Shown: in pieces, positions 8,712 through 18,186 of the stretch
How positions within the stretch are numbered: the stretch's first letter is position 1
Layout: every line of letters begins with the position of its first letter
DNA from: Massilia sp. PAMC28688
GTDB lineage: Bacteria; Pseudomonadota; Gammaproteobacteria; Burkholderiales; Burkholderiaceae_D
Assembly (NCBI RefSeq): GCF_019443445.1
Contig: NZ_CP080378.1
Location: forward strand, 2,418,001-2,482,000
Direction: 5' to 3'
Length of the DNA stretch: 64,000 nt
Notes under the pieces: model-generated
Databases searched by the model: none
What the model was told of the DNA's origin: nothing
The model's input: the letters and a program-made list of their open reading frames with translations, nothing else
Made by a program: the position numbers and the translations under genes

Positions 8712-10907
8712 ATGAATTCTACACAGCTGGCACTATCCGACATCCCGCCCGAAACGTCGCTGCAGGTGGGCGGGATGAGCTGCGCCTCGTGCGCCGGCAG
8801 GGTGGAAAAGGCGCTGCGCGCTGTTCCCGGCGTGGCCGACGCCACCGTCAACCTGGCAACCGAACGCGCCACCGTCTTGTCACAGGGGCGGGCACTCGAC
8901 CCCGGCGCCCTGATTGCGGCCGTGGAAAAAGCGGGCTACACCGCCCATGCCCAGCACGAAGCAGCGCCCGCCAGGGGCGGCATCCCGGAAGCATGGCAAA
9001 TTGCCATTGCCGCGCTGCTGACCTTGCCACTCATTGTCCCGATGATCGCGGATGCCCTGGGATTTCACGTCATGCTGCCCGCCTACGTCCAGTTCCTGCT
9101 GGCCGCACCCGTCCAGTTCTGGATCGGTGCCCGCTTTTACAGCGGGGCCTGGAAGGCCCTGCGTGCCCGTACCGGCAATATGGACTTGCTGGTGGCGCTT
9201 GGCACATCGGCCGCTTTCGGCCTGAGCCTGTACCAATGGCTGGGGCTGGGCATCAGCCACCTGTATTTCGAGGCAGGCGCCGTGGTGATCACGCTGGTTC
9301 GCCTCGGCAAGTGGCTGGAAGCACGGGCCAAGCGGCAAACGACGGAAGCGATTCGCGCCTTGCAAGCATTGCGGCCAGACACGGCGCGCGTGCGGCGCGA
9401 CGGCCAGGAGCGCATGGTGCCGATTGCCTTCCTGCGCGTGGGCGACGAGGTGGTGGTCCGCCCCGGCGAACGGGTGCCCATGGATGGCACCGTGCTCGAA
9501 GGGCACAGTCACGCCGACGAATCCATGCTGACCGGCGAGAGCATGCCTGTTGCCAAGGAACCGGGCGGCACGGTGGTGGGCGGCTCGGTCAATGCCGAAG
9601 GCTTGCTGGTGGTCCGCGCCAGCGCCATTGGTGCGGAAACCGTGCTGGCGCGCATTATTCGTTCGGTGGAAGATGCGCAGGCCGCCAAGGCCCCCATCCA
9701 GCGCCTGGTGGACAAGGTCAGCGCCGTGTTCGTGCCCGTGATCGTGCTGATTGCACTGGCGACGTTTGGCGCCTGGTGGCTGGTCAGCGGTACCTGGGAG
9801 GGCGCGCTCATCAACGCCGTGGCGGTGCTCGTGATTGCCTGCCCGTGCGCGCTGGGGCTGGCTACCCCGACCGCCATCATGGCCGGCACCGGCGTTGCCG
9901 CGCGCCAAGGCATTCTGATCAAGGATGCCGAAGCGCTGGAACTGCTCCATGGCGTGCAGGTCGTTGCCTTTGACAAGACCGGCACCCTGACCGAGGGCAA
10001 GCCCAGGCTCACGGCCTGCGAGGCGGCAGACGGCGACGACGGCGCCCTGCTGGCGCTGGCAGCGGCCGTGCAGCAGGGCAGCGAGCATCCGCTGGCGCGG
10101 GCGGTGGAAGCGGCAGCGCGCGAGGCGGGCACGCACGTCGCCAAGGCAGAGGCAACCACGGCAGTGAGCGGGCAGGGCGTGACCGCCACCGTGAACGGGC
10201 TGAAACTTGCCCTTGGCAACACGCGCATGATGGCCCAGCACGGCATTGATCTGGGCGCCATGCAAGCCCGGGCACGCGCGCACGAGCAGGCCGGCCGCAC
10301 GGTGTCGTGGCTGGCGCAGGTGGGCACGGCGCCGCGCCTGGTCGGCATGCTGGCCTTTGGCGATACCGTCAAGGGCGACAGTGCCGAAGCGGTGCGGCGC
10401 CTGCGCCAGGCCGGCGTGCGTACCGTCATGCTCACCGGTGACAACGAAGGCAGCGCGCGTCACATTGCCGGGCAAACCGGCATCGACGAGGTGCACGCCC
10501 AGCTGATGCCGGACGATAAGGCGCGCATTCTGGGCGAACTGCGCGCCAGTGGCCAGCGGGTGGCGATGGTGGGCGACGGCATCAATGATGCGCCGGCACT
10601 GGCCGCGGCCGACATCGGCATTGCCATGGGCGGCGGCACCGACGTGGCCATGCACACGGCGGGCGTGACGCTGATGCGGGGCGACCCGCGCCTGCTGTCG
10701 GATGCGATCGACATCTCGCGCCGCACCTACAGCAAGATCCGCCAGAACCTGTTCTGGGCCTTCATCTTCAATATCATTGGCGTGCCGCTGGCGGCCCTGG
10801 GGATGCTCAGCCCCATGATTGCAGGGGCGGCAATGGCATTTTCGAGTGTAACGGTGGTGTCCAACGCGCTGTTGCTCAAGCGCTGGTCGGGACAGGGAGG
10901 GACGTGA
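8712..10907 (+). CDS. copA: Cu(+)-exporting P1B-type ATPase CopA
   Basis: A 731-residue inner-membrane ATPase that pumps cytosolic Cu(I) outward. It has one N-terminal HMA domain ([11 protein letters not shown] near residues 17-27), eight predicted membrane helices, the actuator motif TGESMP, the transport-site CPC in [13 protein letters not shown] near 378, the phosphorylated Asp in DKTGTLTEG near 421 and [10 protein letters not shown] near 620. ATG 8712 is preceded by AGGAG; a TTG 18 bp upstream is unlikely. It is expressed from the CueR-type promoter and followed by cueR with a one-base overlap. Confidence 0.97.
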   Translation: MNSTQLALSDIPPETSLQVGGMSCASCAGRVEKALRAVPGVADATVNLATERATVLSQGRALDPGALIAAVEKAGYTAHAQHEAAPARGGIPEAWQIAIAALLTLPLIVPMIADALGFHVMLPAYVQFLLAAPVQFWIGARFYSGAWKALRARTGNMDLLVALGTSAAFGLSLYQWLGLGISHLYFEAGAVVITLVRLGKWLEARAKRQTTEAIRALQALRPDTARVRRDGQERMVPIAFLRVGDEVVVRPGERVPMDGTVLEGHSHADESMLTGESMPVAKEPGGTVVGGSVNAEGLLVVRASAIGAETVLARIIRSVEDAQAAKAPIQRLVDKVSAVFVPVIVLIALATFGAWWLVSGTWEGALINAVAVLVIACPCALGLATPTAIMAGTGVAARQGILIKDAEALELLHGVQVVAFDKTGTLTEGKPRLTACEAADGDDGALLALAAAVQQGSEHPLARAVEAAAREAGTHVAKAEATTAVSGQGVTATVNGLKLALGNTRMMAQHGIDLGAMQARARAHEQAGRTVSWLAQVGTAPRLVGMLAFGDTVKGDSAEAVRRLRQAGVRTVMLTGDNEGSARHIAGQTGIDEVHAQLMPDDKARILGELRASGQRVAMVGDGINDAPALAAADIGIAMGGGTDVAMHTAGVTLMRGDPRLLSDAIDISRRTYSKIRQNLFWAFIFNIIGVPLAALGMLSPMIAGAAMAFSSVTVVSNALLLKRWSGQGGT

Positions 10908-11341
10908 TGACGGCGGCAATGGAAATGGGCGCGGCACGCCAGCAGGGCATGCAGAACATCGGTGAAACGGCCAAGGCGTCCGGGGTGTCGGCCAAGATGA
11001 TCCGGCATTACGAGGCCATCGGCTTGATTGAACCGGCGGTGCGCACCGATGCCGGCTACCGGGTCTATCGCCAGCGCGATGTCGATGTGCTGCGCTTTAT
11101 CCACCGCAGCCGCGAGCTGGGGTTTTCGCTCGAGCAGATCAAGACGCTGCTGGCCCTGTGGCGCGACAAGCAGCGTGCCAGCAAGGACGTGCGCGCGATG
11201 GCGCGCGTGCATATCGAGGAGCTGGATCGCAAGATCGCAGACATGCAGGCCATGAAGCGCACGCTCGAAACCCTGGCCACGCGCTGCCATGGCGACGAGC
11301 GGCCGGAGTGCCCGATTCTGGATGACCTGTCGCTCGGTTAA
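10907..11341 (+). CDS. cueR: Copper-responsive MerR-family activator CueR
   Basis: A 144-residue regulator. The MerR helix-turn-helix begins IGETAKASGVSAKMIRHYE, followed by GYRVYRQRDVDVLRF and a long dimerisation helix. The C-terminal metal loop CHGDERPEC has two cysteines eight residues apart, as in the Cu(I)-binding Cys112/Cys120 pair of E. coli CueR. The start overlaps the copA stop (TGATG) and has a GGAGG ribosome site. An alternative start at 10949 would give the shorter canonical N-terminus. It presumably activates both divergent promoters at 8593-8680. Confidence 0.94.
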   Translation: MTAAMEMGAARQQGMQNIGETAKASGVSAKMIRHYEAIGLIEPAVRTDAGYRVYRQRDVDVLRFIHRSRELGFSLEQIKTLLALWRDKQRASKDVRAMARVHIEELDRKIADMQAMKRTLETLATRCHGDERPECPILDDLSLG

Positions 11342-11351
11342 AGCCGGGCGC

Positions 11352-11705
11352 TCAGGCCGCGTCCGGGTCCATGATGTTCTCGGCCACAAAGACTTCCACG
11401 AACTGCATGGGAGTGAGCACGGCGCCCTGGTCTGCTGCCCGGGCCTGGTTTTCGGCCCACAGGTCGCGGATGGCGCCCCGCACCTGCGGCGTGTAGTCCA
11501 GCTGGGCCATGACGATGTCTTCCCAGCTGCCTTGCGCAGAAAATGCTTCGCGCAAGGCGGGGGTGGCGTTGTCGAGCTTTGCTTCCATGTCCGGGTCGAG
11601 CTTGTCGATTGCCTTGAGGATGAAGGAATCGACCCAGACCAGGAAGGGCTTGCCGGCGTAGCGGTTGAAACCGTCCGGCGGTTCCGCTGTATTATTGGTC
11701 GTCAT
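11352..11705 (-). CDS. Conserved-looking hypothetical protein
   Basis: A 117-residue soluble protein that I do not recognise. It is helical and acidic, with motifs LVWVDSFILKAIDKLDPDME and TPMQFVEVFVAENIMDPDAA. No signal peptide or membrane segment is seen. It converges on cueR (10-bp gap) and diverges from the GNAT gene. Codon use and GC resemble its neighbours, so it is likely a real, native gene, but no function is proposed. Confidence 0.65.
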   Translation of the reverse strand: MTTNNTAEPPDGFNRYAGKPFLVWVDSFILKAIDKLDPDMEAKLDNATPALREAFSAQGSWEDIVMAQLDYTPQVRGAIRDLWAENQARAADQGAVLTPMQFVEVFVAENIMDPDAA

Positions 11706-11834
11706 GCTGTCTCCGTGTCGCGCGTTCTTTTGGCCGAATTATGGCATGCCGTGCCCGGCGCGAGGCGCCGCCGATGGCCGCCGCGCGTGGCGCCGGCACT
11801 AAGATGTTCCCAACCATTGAAGAAAGCCAAGCTG

Positions 11835-12272
11835 ATGAATTTTGCGTGGAGCGACACAAGTGAGGGCGTCTCGTGGGAGGAGCTGTGCGAACTGTACCGG
11901 CTCGCCCCGCTGGGCGACAAGAGCCCGGCCGATCTGGAAACCGTGTTCGGTAACAGCAGGTTCAAGCAATTTGTGTTCGATGATGGCAAGCTGATCGCCG
12001 CCGGTCGGGCCCTCTCGGACGGCCTCGACTGCTCGTATATTGCCGATGTCGCTGTACTGCCGGGCTACCAGGGCCGGGGCATTGGCGGCGAACTCGTGCG
12101 CAGACTGGTGCAGCTGTCGCGCGGCCATAACAAGATCATCCTGTACGCCGTGCCGGGCGCCGAAGTCTTTTACACGACGCTCGGCTTTCAGCCCATGGCC
12201 ACCGCGATGGGGATCTTCAAGCACGAAGCGCAGGCTTTCGAGCGCGGTTACCTGATTCGCAGGAACCAGTAA
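11835..12272 (+). CDS. GNAT-family N-acetyltransferase
   Basis: A 145-residue acetyl-CoA-dependent acetyltransferase. The diagnostic motif A region is IADVAVLPGYQGRGIGGELV (acetyl-CoA pyrophosphate loop Q/R-G-x-G), and motif B (AEVFYTTLGFQPM) follows. It resembles single-domain bacterial GNATs close to aminoglycoside or glucosamine acetyltransferases, but the substrate cannot be inferred. The open frame continues upstream to 11289 through an unrelated gene; ATG 11835 gives a normal N-terminus. Confidence 0.88.
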   Translation: MNFAWSDTSEGVSWEELCELYRLAPLGDKSPADLETVFGNSRFKQFVFDDGKLIAAGRALSDGLDCSYIADVAVLPGYQGRGIGGELVRRLVQLSRGHNKIILYAVPGAEVFYTTLGFQPMATAMGIFKHEAQAFERGYLIRRNQ

Positions 12273-12332
12273 GGGGCCTGCTGTCGCGGGGCCTTCGCCG
12301 CCGGGCCGCATGGGGCCGTTTCCGAACCAGCC

Positions 12333-12381
12333 TTGACGCCTCCCCCTCCCCGGTCTATATTACTGACTCGCAAGTAAGTAA
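12333..12381 (+). promoter_or_regulatory. Promoter and operator of the TetR-family gene
   Basis: -35 TTGACG (12333-12338), a 17-bp spacer and -10 TATATT (12356-12361) form a good sigma-70 promoter. Overlapping the -10 and likely start point is an inverted repeat, TTACTGAC (12360-12367) and GTAAGTAA (12374-12381), matching at seven of eight positions with a 6-bp centre. The position suggests autorepression by the downstream TetR protein. Confidence 0.72.
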
Positions 12382-12393
12382 CCGGATTCCGCA

Positions 12394-13050
12394 ATGCAAT
12401 GCCCGTTTGAAACCAAGCCGCGCTGGGAGCGGCGCAAGGATGCGCGCCCTCAGGAATTGCTGGCAGCCGCGCTCGAGCTGTTTGTCGAACGGGGTTTTGC
12501 CGCCACCCGGCTGGAAGATGTGGCCAGGCGCGCCGGCGTGTCCAAGGGGACGCTGTACCTCTACTTCACCAACAAGGAAGAGCTGTTCAAGGCGGTGGTG
12601 CGCGAAAATATCGTCCCGGCGCTGGGCGAAGCCGAAGGCATCATTTCCAGTTTCGAAGGCCATTCGGCTGACATGCTGCGCTGCATTATCCTGGGATGGT
12701 GGGAGCGCATTGGCGCCACCCAGGCTTCCGGCATCGTCAAGCTCGTCATGGCCGAGGCAGGCAATTTTCCCGAACTGGCCAGCTTCTATCACGAAGAAGT
12801 CATCACGCGCAGCAGTGACATGATGTCCGCCATGTTCCGGCGCGGCGTGGAGCGGGGCGAGTTTCGCCCGGTCAACGTCGATGTCATGACCCAGGTATTG
12901 ATTGCGCCCATGCTCATGCTGATCACCTGGAAGCATTCCGTCGGCCCCTGCAACCAGGGCAACCTGCAGCCGATGGCGTTTATCGAATCCTTTCTCGACA
13001 TGGCGCTGCACGGCTTGCTGCCCACGGATGCGAATCAGGGTGCGGCCTGA
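12394..13050 (+). CDS. TetR/AcrR-family transcriptional regulator
   Basis: A 218-residue repressor. The N-terminal DNA-binding domain is clear: LLAAALELFVERGFAATRLE, then VARRAGVSKGTLYLYFTNKE, with the typical KGTLYLYF recognition segment near residues 50-57. The C-terminal ligand domain is diverse and resembles TetR_C regulators of efflux or lipid genes. A palindrome over its own promoter suggests autoregulation. The direct neighbours are not obvious targets. The upstream GNAT gene ends 121 bp before and the next gene is 163 bp away. Confidence 0.92.
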   Translation: MQCPFETKPRWERRKDARPQELLAAALELFVERGFAATRLEDVARRAGVSKGTLYLYFTNKEELFKAVVRENIVPALGEAEGIISSFEGHSADMLRCIILGWWERIGATQASGIVKLVMAEAGNFPELASFYHEEVITRSSDMMSAMFRRGVERGEFRPVNVDVMTQVLIAPMLMLITWKHSVGPCNQGNLQPMAFIESFLDMALHGLLPTDANQGAA

Positions 13051-13213
13051 TCTTGCCAAAACACTCAGGTCAGCGTTTCGGGAGTTTCATCCCCTCCAAA
13101 CTGCAGACTGTCGCAATTTCCCGCGTTCTCAGTCCCTATCTCGTTAAGATGTGTGAACTGAGGCCGTTCAACGATAAAATATCGGATTATCATTTTTCCA
13201 TCGAGTACAAAAG

Positions 13214-13867
13214 ATGAATATCGAACAAGCCCGCTTTAACATGATTGAACAGCAGATCCGGCCGTGGAACGTGCTGGACCAGGACGTGCTCGATTCGCTG
13301 GTCGTCGTCAAGCGCGAGGATTTTGTGCCCGATGCGTACAAGGCGCTGGCATTTGTCGACACCGAAATCCCGCTGCCGGGCGGCGAGGCGATGCTGACGC
13401 CCAAGATCGAAGCGCGCCTGCTGCAGGAAGTACAGCTGAAAAAACATGAAAACGTGCTGGAGATCGGCACCGGTTCCGGCTACATGGCCGCGCTGCTGGC
13501 GCACAAGGCGCGCCACGTGACGACCGTGGAAATCGCCCCTGAACTGAAAGCACTGGCCGAGGCGAACCTGGCGCGCGCCGGGGTGACCAACGTGACGGTG
13601 GAGCTGGGCGATGGCGCCCAGGGCTGGAGCAAGGGCGCCCCCTACGACGTAATTGTCATTTCGGGCGCGCTCGAAGAGCTGCCGGAAACATTCCTCAAGC
13701 AGGTAAAGGTAGGCGGCCGTATTGCCGCCATCATCGGCCGGGCCCCGGTCATGTCGGCCCAGATTACCACCCGCGTGTCGGAGACGGCATATGACACGGT
13801 CAAGGTATTCGAGACCAATGTGCAGCAGCTGAAGGCGGCCGTGACAGCGTCGCGCTTCACCTTCTGA
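13214..13867 (+). CDS. Divergent protein-L-isoaspartate O-methyltransferase-like protein
   Basis: A 217-residue SAM-dependent methyltransferase of the Pcm fold. The SAM motif is VLEIGTGSGYMAALLA, with a following ...TTVEIAPEL acidic strand and LGDGAQGW. True Pcm enzymes carry a GQTIS substrate loop; here the corresponding segment reads GGEAMLTPKIEARLLQ, so the conserved TIS serine is absent. It may therefore not repair isoaspartate, or may use another substrate. Two bases separate it from the rhodanese gene, and tolC follows. This trio order is familiar in Burkholderiales, suggesting envelope or secretion-linked co-expression. Confidence 0.85.
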   Translation: MNIEQARFNMIEQQIRPWNVLDQDVLDSLVVVKREDFVPDAYKALAFVDTEIPLPGGEAMLTPKIEARLLQEVQLKKHENVLEIGTGSGYMAALLAHKARHVTTVEIAPELKALAEANLARAGVTNVTVELGDGAQGWSKGAPYDVIVISGALEELPETFLKQVKVGGRIAAIIGRAPVMSAQITTRVSETAYDTVKVFETNVQQLKAAVTASRFTF

Positions 13868-13869
13868 CC

Positions 13870-14193
13870 ATGCAGCACCTGACCGCGCCCGAGCTGGCGG
13901 CCTGGCTGGCCGACCCCGCCCGTCCCAAGCCGCTGCTGCTGGACGTGCGTGAACCTTGGGAATTTGACACCTGCCGTATTGAGGGCGCAACGCTCATTCC
14001 CATGAGTACCATTCCTGCCCGCATTGAGGAACTGGATGAGGAAGCCGAAATCGTCTGCATCTGCCACCATGGTGCGCGCAGCATGCAGGTGGCCGCTTTC
14101 CTGGAACGCAATGGTTTTGGCAAGACTTTGAATTTGACCGGCGGTGTACACGCCTGGGCGTTGCAGGTCGATCCTTCGATGCCGAAGTACTGA
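13870..14193 (+). CDS. Single-domain rhodanese-like sulfurtransferase
   Basis: A 107-residue rhodanese domain. The N-terminal signature LLLDVREPWEFDTCRIEGA and the catalytic loop beginning at the active cysteine (CHHGARS, about residue 68) are intact, as is the terminal LTGGVHAWALQVD. It probably carries a persulfide or transfers sulfane sulfur in the cytoplasm. It lies between the pcm-like gene and tolC; acceptor and pathway are unknown. Confidence 0.92.
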   Translation: MQHLTAPELAAWLADPARPKPLLLDVREPWEFDTCRIEGATLIPMSTIPARIEELDEEAEIVCICHHGARSMQVAAFLERNGFGKTLNLTGGVHAWALQVDPSMPKY

Positions 14194-14228
14194 TCGTTTA
14201 ACTTTTGATGACTCCAATGGAGATGGTA

Positions 14229-15578
14229 ATGCAGAAACCCCTTATCGCCGTGCTGATCGCTGGCGCATTCCTTTCGCAGGGAGCCTACGCGGCCGACCTG
14301 CTGCAGGTCTACCAGCAAGCCCTGGCCAATGATGCCGTCTACGCCAGTGCCCGCGCGGCGCTCGCAGCGGGCCGCGAAAAGACCACGCAAGGGCGTGCTG
14401 CATTGCTGCCAACCATCGGCCTGGACGGCAGCGTCGTGCGCAACGACAGTGAGTCCACCCCGTGGAACGTGGGCACCATCTCTCCAGGTGGCAGCATCAT
14501 CAGCCGCGGCAATACGGAATACAGCAGTAATACCCACACGCTTACCTTGCAGCAGCCCCTGTTTCGCTGGGCGAACTGGCAAACCTATCAGCTCAGCAAG
14601 CTGCAGCAGGCCCAGGCAGAAGCGCAGTTTGCCCAGGCCCAGCAAGATCTGATCACGCGCGTGTCGCAGGCCTACTTTGATGTACTGGCCGCCCAGGACA
14701 CGCTGGAACTGAACCGCGCCCAGAAATCGGCCACCACCGAGCAGCTTGCCTCTGCCAAGCGCAATTTTGAAGTGGGCACCCAGACCATTACCGACACTCA
14801 CGAAGCGCAGGCCGCTTATGACCTGGTCGTGGCGCAGGAGTTTGCTGCCATTAACGACCTGGAAAACCGCAAGAGCGCGCTGCAAGCCATCATCGGTACC
14901 GAGCCGGGGGTACTGGCTCCGCTCAAGCCAGGTGTGGTCCTTGCCACGCCAGAGCCTGCCGTCATCGATCCATGGGTAAGCTCGGCCCAGACCCAGAATT
15001 ACGGCGTGGTCAGCGCCCAGCTGGCATATGAAGCGTCCAAACGTGAAATCCAGCGCCAGCGCGCCGGCCACTACCCGACGCTGGACCTGGTGGCGAACGC
15101 CCGCCGCACCAGTAACAGCGGACAGATCAATAACCTGTCGGGCAATAGCCTGAACAAGGCCATTGGGGTGCAGTACAGCGTGCCCCTTTTCAGCGGCTTT
15201 GCCGTCACCAGCCGCGTGCGCGAAGCCATCGCACTGGAAGAAAAATCGCGCAATGACCTGGAAACCACGCGCCGCAACGCCGCCCAAGTGGCACGCCAGG
15301 CTTTCCTCGGCGTCAATAGCGGTCTGGCCCAGGTGCGGGCCCTGCAGGCAGCGGAAGTCTCCAGCACCTCGGCGCTGGACTCCAACAAGCTCGGTTATCA
15401 GGTGGGCGTGCGGATCAATATCGACGTGCTCAATGCCCAGCGCCAGCTGTACCTGACCCGCCGCGACCTGTCGCGCGCCCGGTACGACACCATCATGAAC
15501 GGCCTGCGCCTGCAGGCAGCGGCCGGCTCCCTGCAGGAATCGGACCTGTTGCCGGTGAACGCGCTGCTTGCAAAATAA
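14229..15578 (+). CDS. tolC: TolC-family outer-membrane channel protein
   Basis: A 449-residue outer-membrane efflux protein of the type I secretion/TolC family. A Sec signal peptide (MQKPLIAVLIAGAFLSQGAYA) precedes ADLLQVYQQALANDAVYASA, the canonical mature start. Two OEP repeats follow, with helical hairpins and the strand motifs LQQPLFRWANW and YSVPLFSGFAV. It has no lipobox, unlike the copper-operon homologue. ATG 14229 is preferred to 14208 because it immediately begins the signal peptide with GGAG upstream. It is the last gene before a strong terminator. Confidence 0.93.
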   Translation: MQKPLIAVLIAGAFLSQGAYAADLLQVYQQALANDAVYASARAALAAGREKTTQGRAALLPTIGLDGSVVRNDSESTPWNVGTISPGGSIISRGNTEYSSNTHTLTLQQPLFRWANWQTYQLSKLQQAQAEAQFAQAQQDLITRVSQAYFDVLAAQDTLELNRAQKSATTEQLASAKRNFEVGTQTITDTHEAQAAYDLVVAQEFAAINDLENRKSALQAIIGTEPGVLAPLKPGVVLATPEPAVIDPWVSSAQTQNYGVVSAQLAYEASKREIQRQRAGHYPTLDLVANARRTSNSGQINNLSGNSLNKAIGVQYSVPLFSGFAVTSRVREAIALEEKSRNDLETTRRNAAQVARQAFLGVNSGLAQVRALQAAEVSSTSALDSNKLGYQVGVRINIDVLNAQRQLYLTRRDLSRARYDTIMNGLRLQAAAGSLQESDLLPVNALLAK

Positions 15579-15594
15579 GCGCACAGCACGCCCG

Positions 15595-15622
15595 AAAAAA
15601 ACGCCCACGTGGCGTTTTTTTT
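15595..15622 (+). terminator. Rho-independent terminator after tolC
   Basis: The stem AAAAAAACGCC / GGCGTTTTTTT with a 5-base loop (CACGT) runs into a run of T, directly 16 bp after the tolC stop. The A-tract before the stem would also allow bidirectional function. Confidence 0.93.
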
Positions 15623-15680
15623 ATCCGACAGCGGCCAGGCCCGAGAAATAGCCGATTTCGCAAATGCGCCGGTTTCGCGC

Positions 15681-15715
15681 TATAGTTCATGGGGCGCTGT
15701 CCTGTCAGGGACAGC
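15681..15715 (+). promoter_or_regulatory. Candidate -10 and palindrome upstream of the sensor kinase
   Basis: A TATAGT hexamer at 15681-15686 is followed nine bases later by a perfect 7-bp inverted repeat, GCTGTCC (15696-15702) and GGACAGC (15709-15715). The palindrome could be an operator at the start of transcription or a leader hairpin. A closely similar palindrome occurs at 27752-27772 next to another kinase gene. Confidence 0.5.
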
Positions 15716-15750
15716 AATCCCGCCCCCGAACGAGGCCTGGAACTGCTATC

Positions 15751-17775
15751 TTGCTTGAGCCGATTGAACCGCCCGACGAAGCTGCGCGCATGGCGGCCCT
15801 GCGCCGCCTGAACCTGCTCGACACTGCGCCCGAAGAACGCTTCGACCGCATCACCCGCACCGCCCGGCGCCTGTTCCAGGTGCCGATTGCCAGCATCACC
15901 CTGGTCGACAGCCACCGCCAGTGGTTCAAGTCCTCTCCCGGGCTGCAACTGCGCCAGACGCCGCGCAATGTCTCGTTCTGCGGGCATGCGATCCTCAGCG
16001 AGCGCCCGATGGTCGTCGCCGATGCCCATGCCGACCCGCGCTTTGCCGACAATCCCCTGGTGACCGGTGAACCGCATATCCGCTTCTATGCCGGCATGCC
16101 GCTGCATGCAGCGGGCGGCGCCCGCGTGGGCACACTGTGCGTGATCGACACCGTGGCGCGCCCGTTTGGCCGGCAGGACGTGGCGGCCCTGGCCGACCTG
16201 GCCATGTGGGCCCAGACTGAACTCAATCTGTACACCCTCGAGCAGGCCACTGCCATCACGCGCGAGAAGGAAAGCCGCCTGCACGCGATCGTCGAGCACG
16301 CGGGCGAGGCCGTCATCACCATTGACGACCAGGGCCTGGTGGAGACCTTCAACCCGGCAGCCCAACGCATCTTCGGCTACCGGGCGGACGAAATGGTTGG
16401 CCAGCCAGTGATGCGGCTGGCGGCGCGCCGCGACCGCCGCGCCGTGGCGCACGGCGTCCGGAGCCTGGGACGCACCGGTATCGACGGCGGGGCGCCGATC
16501 AGCCGCCAGGTGTTTGCCGAGCGCCGCAGCGGCCAGCGCTTCCCGGCCAGCCTGGTGGTGAGCGAAATGCGCATTGGCGAACGCCGCGCCTTTACCGGAC
16601 TGGTTCGCGACATCTCGGAGCAGCGCCGTACAACCGGCCAGGCGCGCCGCGTCAACCGTCAGCTGGCGCACACACTGGGACTGCAGCAAGCCATTTTCGA
16701 CAGTACCGACTACGCCATCATCGCCGTCGACATGCAGGGCATGGTGACCATGTTTAACGACGGCGCCCAGCGCATGCTCGGCTACACCGAAGACGAAATG
16801 CGGGCCCTCGGCTCGCTCGCCATCCTGCACGATCCGGCCGAACTACACGAGCGCGGCCAGGCCCTGGCGGCCGAACTGGCAGCGCCCCTGGCTGCCGCCA
16901 GCGAAGCCATCGTGGGCCGCGCGCGCCAGGGCAGGCGCGACGAGCGGGAATGGACCTATGTACGCAAGGATGGCAGCACGCTGCCGGTCAATCTGTCCAT
17001 TACCGCCGTGTGGGATGAGCAGCACGTGCTGTCCGGCTTTGTGTGCATTGCGCAGGACGTGTCGGAGCGCAAAAAGATGGAGCAGCTCAAAAACGAATTC
17101 ATTTCCACGCTCTCGCACGAGCTGCGCACGCCGCTGACATCGATCCGCGGCTCGCTCGGACTGCTGGCCGGCGGCGCCGCCGGTGCCATGCCTGGCACGG
17201 CAAAGACGCTGCTGGACGTCGCCAACAAGAACTGCGCCCGCCTGGTACGCCTCATCAACGATATCCTGGACGTGGAAAAGATCGAGTCCGGCACCATGCG
17301 CTTTGACCCGGTGGTGCAGCCATTGCTGCCGCTGGTGGAGCAGGCGGTGGCGGCCACCCATGCCTATGCCGAGCAGTTCCAGGTCAGTTTTGATGTGCGC
17401 TCCGATGCGGGCGACATCGTCGTTGCCGCCGACGCCGACCGCCTGCAGCAAGTGATCGTCAACCTGCTCTCGAACGCATCCAAATTCGCACCCGCGGGCG
17501 ACGTGGTGGAAGTGCGGGTGCGGCGCCTGAAACACAGTGCGCGCCTGTCGGTGATCGACCACGGCGTGGGCATTGCGCCATCGTTTCGCGACCGCATTTT
17601 CCAGAAGTTCGCCCAGGCCGACGCCACCGACAGCCGCCGGAAGGGCGGCACCGGCCTCGGACTGAACATCTCGCGCGCCATCATCGTCAAGCATGGGGGC
17701 ACCATGGATTTTTCCAGCGAGCCGGGCGTGCGTACCGAGTTTTTTTTCGACCTGCCGCTGGCCGGCCCGGCCTGA
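15751..17775 (+). CDS. GAF-PAS-PAS hybrid-type sensor histidine kinase (no receiver)
   Basis: About 674 residues. It has a GAF domain (about 20-155; ERFDRITRTARRLF, then FCGHAIL), two PAS domains (about 165-290, with TIDDQGLVETFNPAAQRIFG, and about 305-435), a HisKA domain with the phosphorylated His in STLSHELRTPLTSIRG near 456, and an HATPase domain (NLLSNASKF, GTGLGLNISRAI). No membrane segment is seen, so sensing is probably cytoplasmic. The start is uncertain: TTG 15751 gives the usual LEPIEPPDEAARMAALRRLN opening, and ATG 15790 is the first ATG there. It precedes a receiver and an Hpt gene. Confidence 0.9.
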   Translation: MLEPIEPPDEAARMAALRRLNLLDTAPEERFDRITRTARRLFQVPIASITLVDSHRQWFKSSPGLQLRQTPRNVSFCGHAILSERPMVVADAHADPRFADNPLVTGEPHIRFYAGMPLHAAGGARVGTLCVIDTVARPFGRQDVAALADLAMWAQTELNLYTLEQATAITREKESRLHAIVEHAGEAVITIDDQGLVETFNPAAQRIFGYRADEMVGQPVMRLAARRDRRAVAHGVRSLGRTGIDGGAPISRQVFAERRSGQRFPASLVVSEMRIGERRAFTGLVRDISEQRRTTGQARRVNRQLAHTLGLQQAIFDSTDYAIIAVDMQGMVTMFNDGAQRMLGYTEDEMRALGSLAILHDPAELHERGQALAAELAAPLAAASEAIVGRARQGRRDEREWTYVRKDGSTLPVNLSITAVWDEQHVLSGFVCIAQDVSERKKMEQLKNEFISTLSHELRTPLTSIRGSLGLLAGGAAGAMPGTAKTLLDVANKNCARLVRLINDILDVEKIESGTMRFDPVVQPLLPLVEQAVAATHAYAEQFQVSFDVRSDAGDIVVAADADRLQQVIVNLLSNASKFAPAGDVVEVRVRRLKHSARLSVIDHGVGIAPSFRDRIFQKFAQADATDSRRKGGTGLGLNISRAIIVKHGGTMDFSSEPGVRTEFFFDLPLAGPA

Positions 17776-17799
17776 ACCTGCTTTCCTACACCGACAACC

Positions 17800-18186
17800 A
17801 TGAATGAACTCAAGCGTATTCTCTACGTCGAGGACGATCCCGACATCCAGATGGTGGCTCAGATGGCGCTTGAAGTCGTGGGCGGGTTCACGCTGCGCGC
17901 CTGCAGCTCCGGCCACGAAGCGCTGCAGGCCGCCGCCGGGTTTGCGCCCGACCTGATCCTGCTGGACGTGATGATGCCGGGCCTGGACGGCCCCGCCACG
18001 CTGGCCCGCTTGCGCGAGCTGGAGGCCACCGCCACCACGCCCGCCATCTTCATGACGGCCAAGGTGCAGCCGGCCGAGGTCACGTATTTCAAGTCGCTGG
18101 GCGCGGCCGGCGTGATCGCCAAGCCGTTCGACCCCATGGACCTGCCGCAGCAGGTGCGCCGCCTATGGCAGGAGGGCGGTGCATGA
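17800..18186 (+). CDS. Stand-alone CheY-like response regulator
   Basis: A 128-residue receiver domain alone. The acidic pocket EDDPD is at the N-terminus, the phosphoacceptor is Asp56 in LILLDVMMPG, the conserved Thr lies in FMTAK and the Lys in IAKPFDP. No DNA-binding or enzymatic output domain is attached. It lies 24 bp after the kinase and overlaps the Hpt gene by ATGA, so the three probably form one phosphorelay in which this protein is a phosphate shuttle or sink. Confidence 0.95.
   Translation: MNELKRILYVEDDPDIQMVAQMALEVVGGFTLRACSSGHEALQAAAGFAPDLILLDVMMPGLDGPATLARLRELEATATTPAIFMTAKVQPAEVTYFKSLGAAGVIAKPFDPMDLPQQVRRLWQEGGA

Noticed and set aside
8880..10937. Long minus-strand frame opposite copA
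   Set aside because: Antisense of the well-supported P-type ATPase; low-complexity His/Arg/Gly-rich translation.
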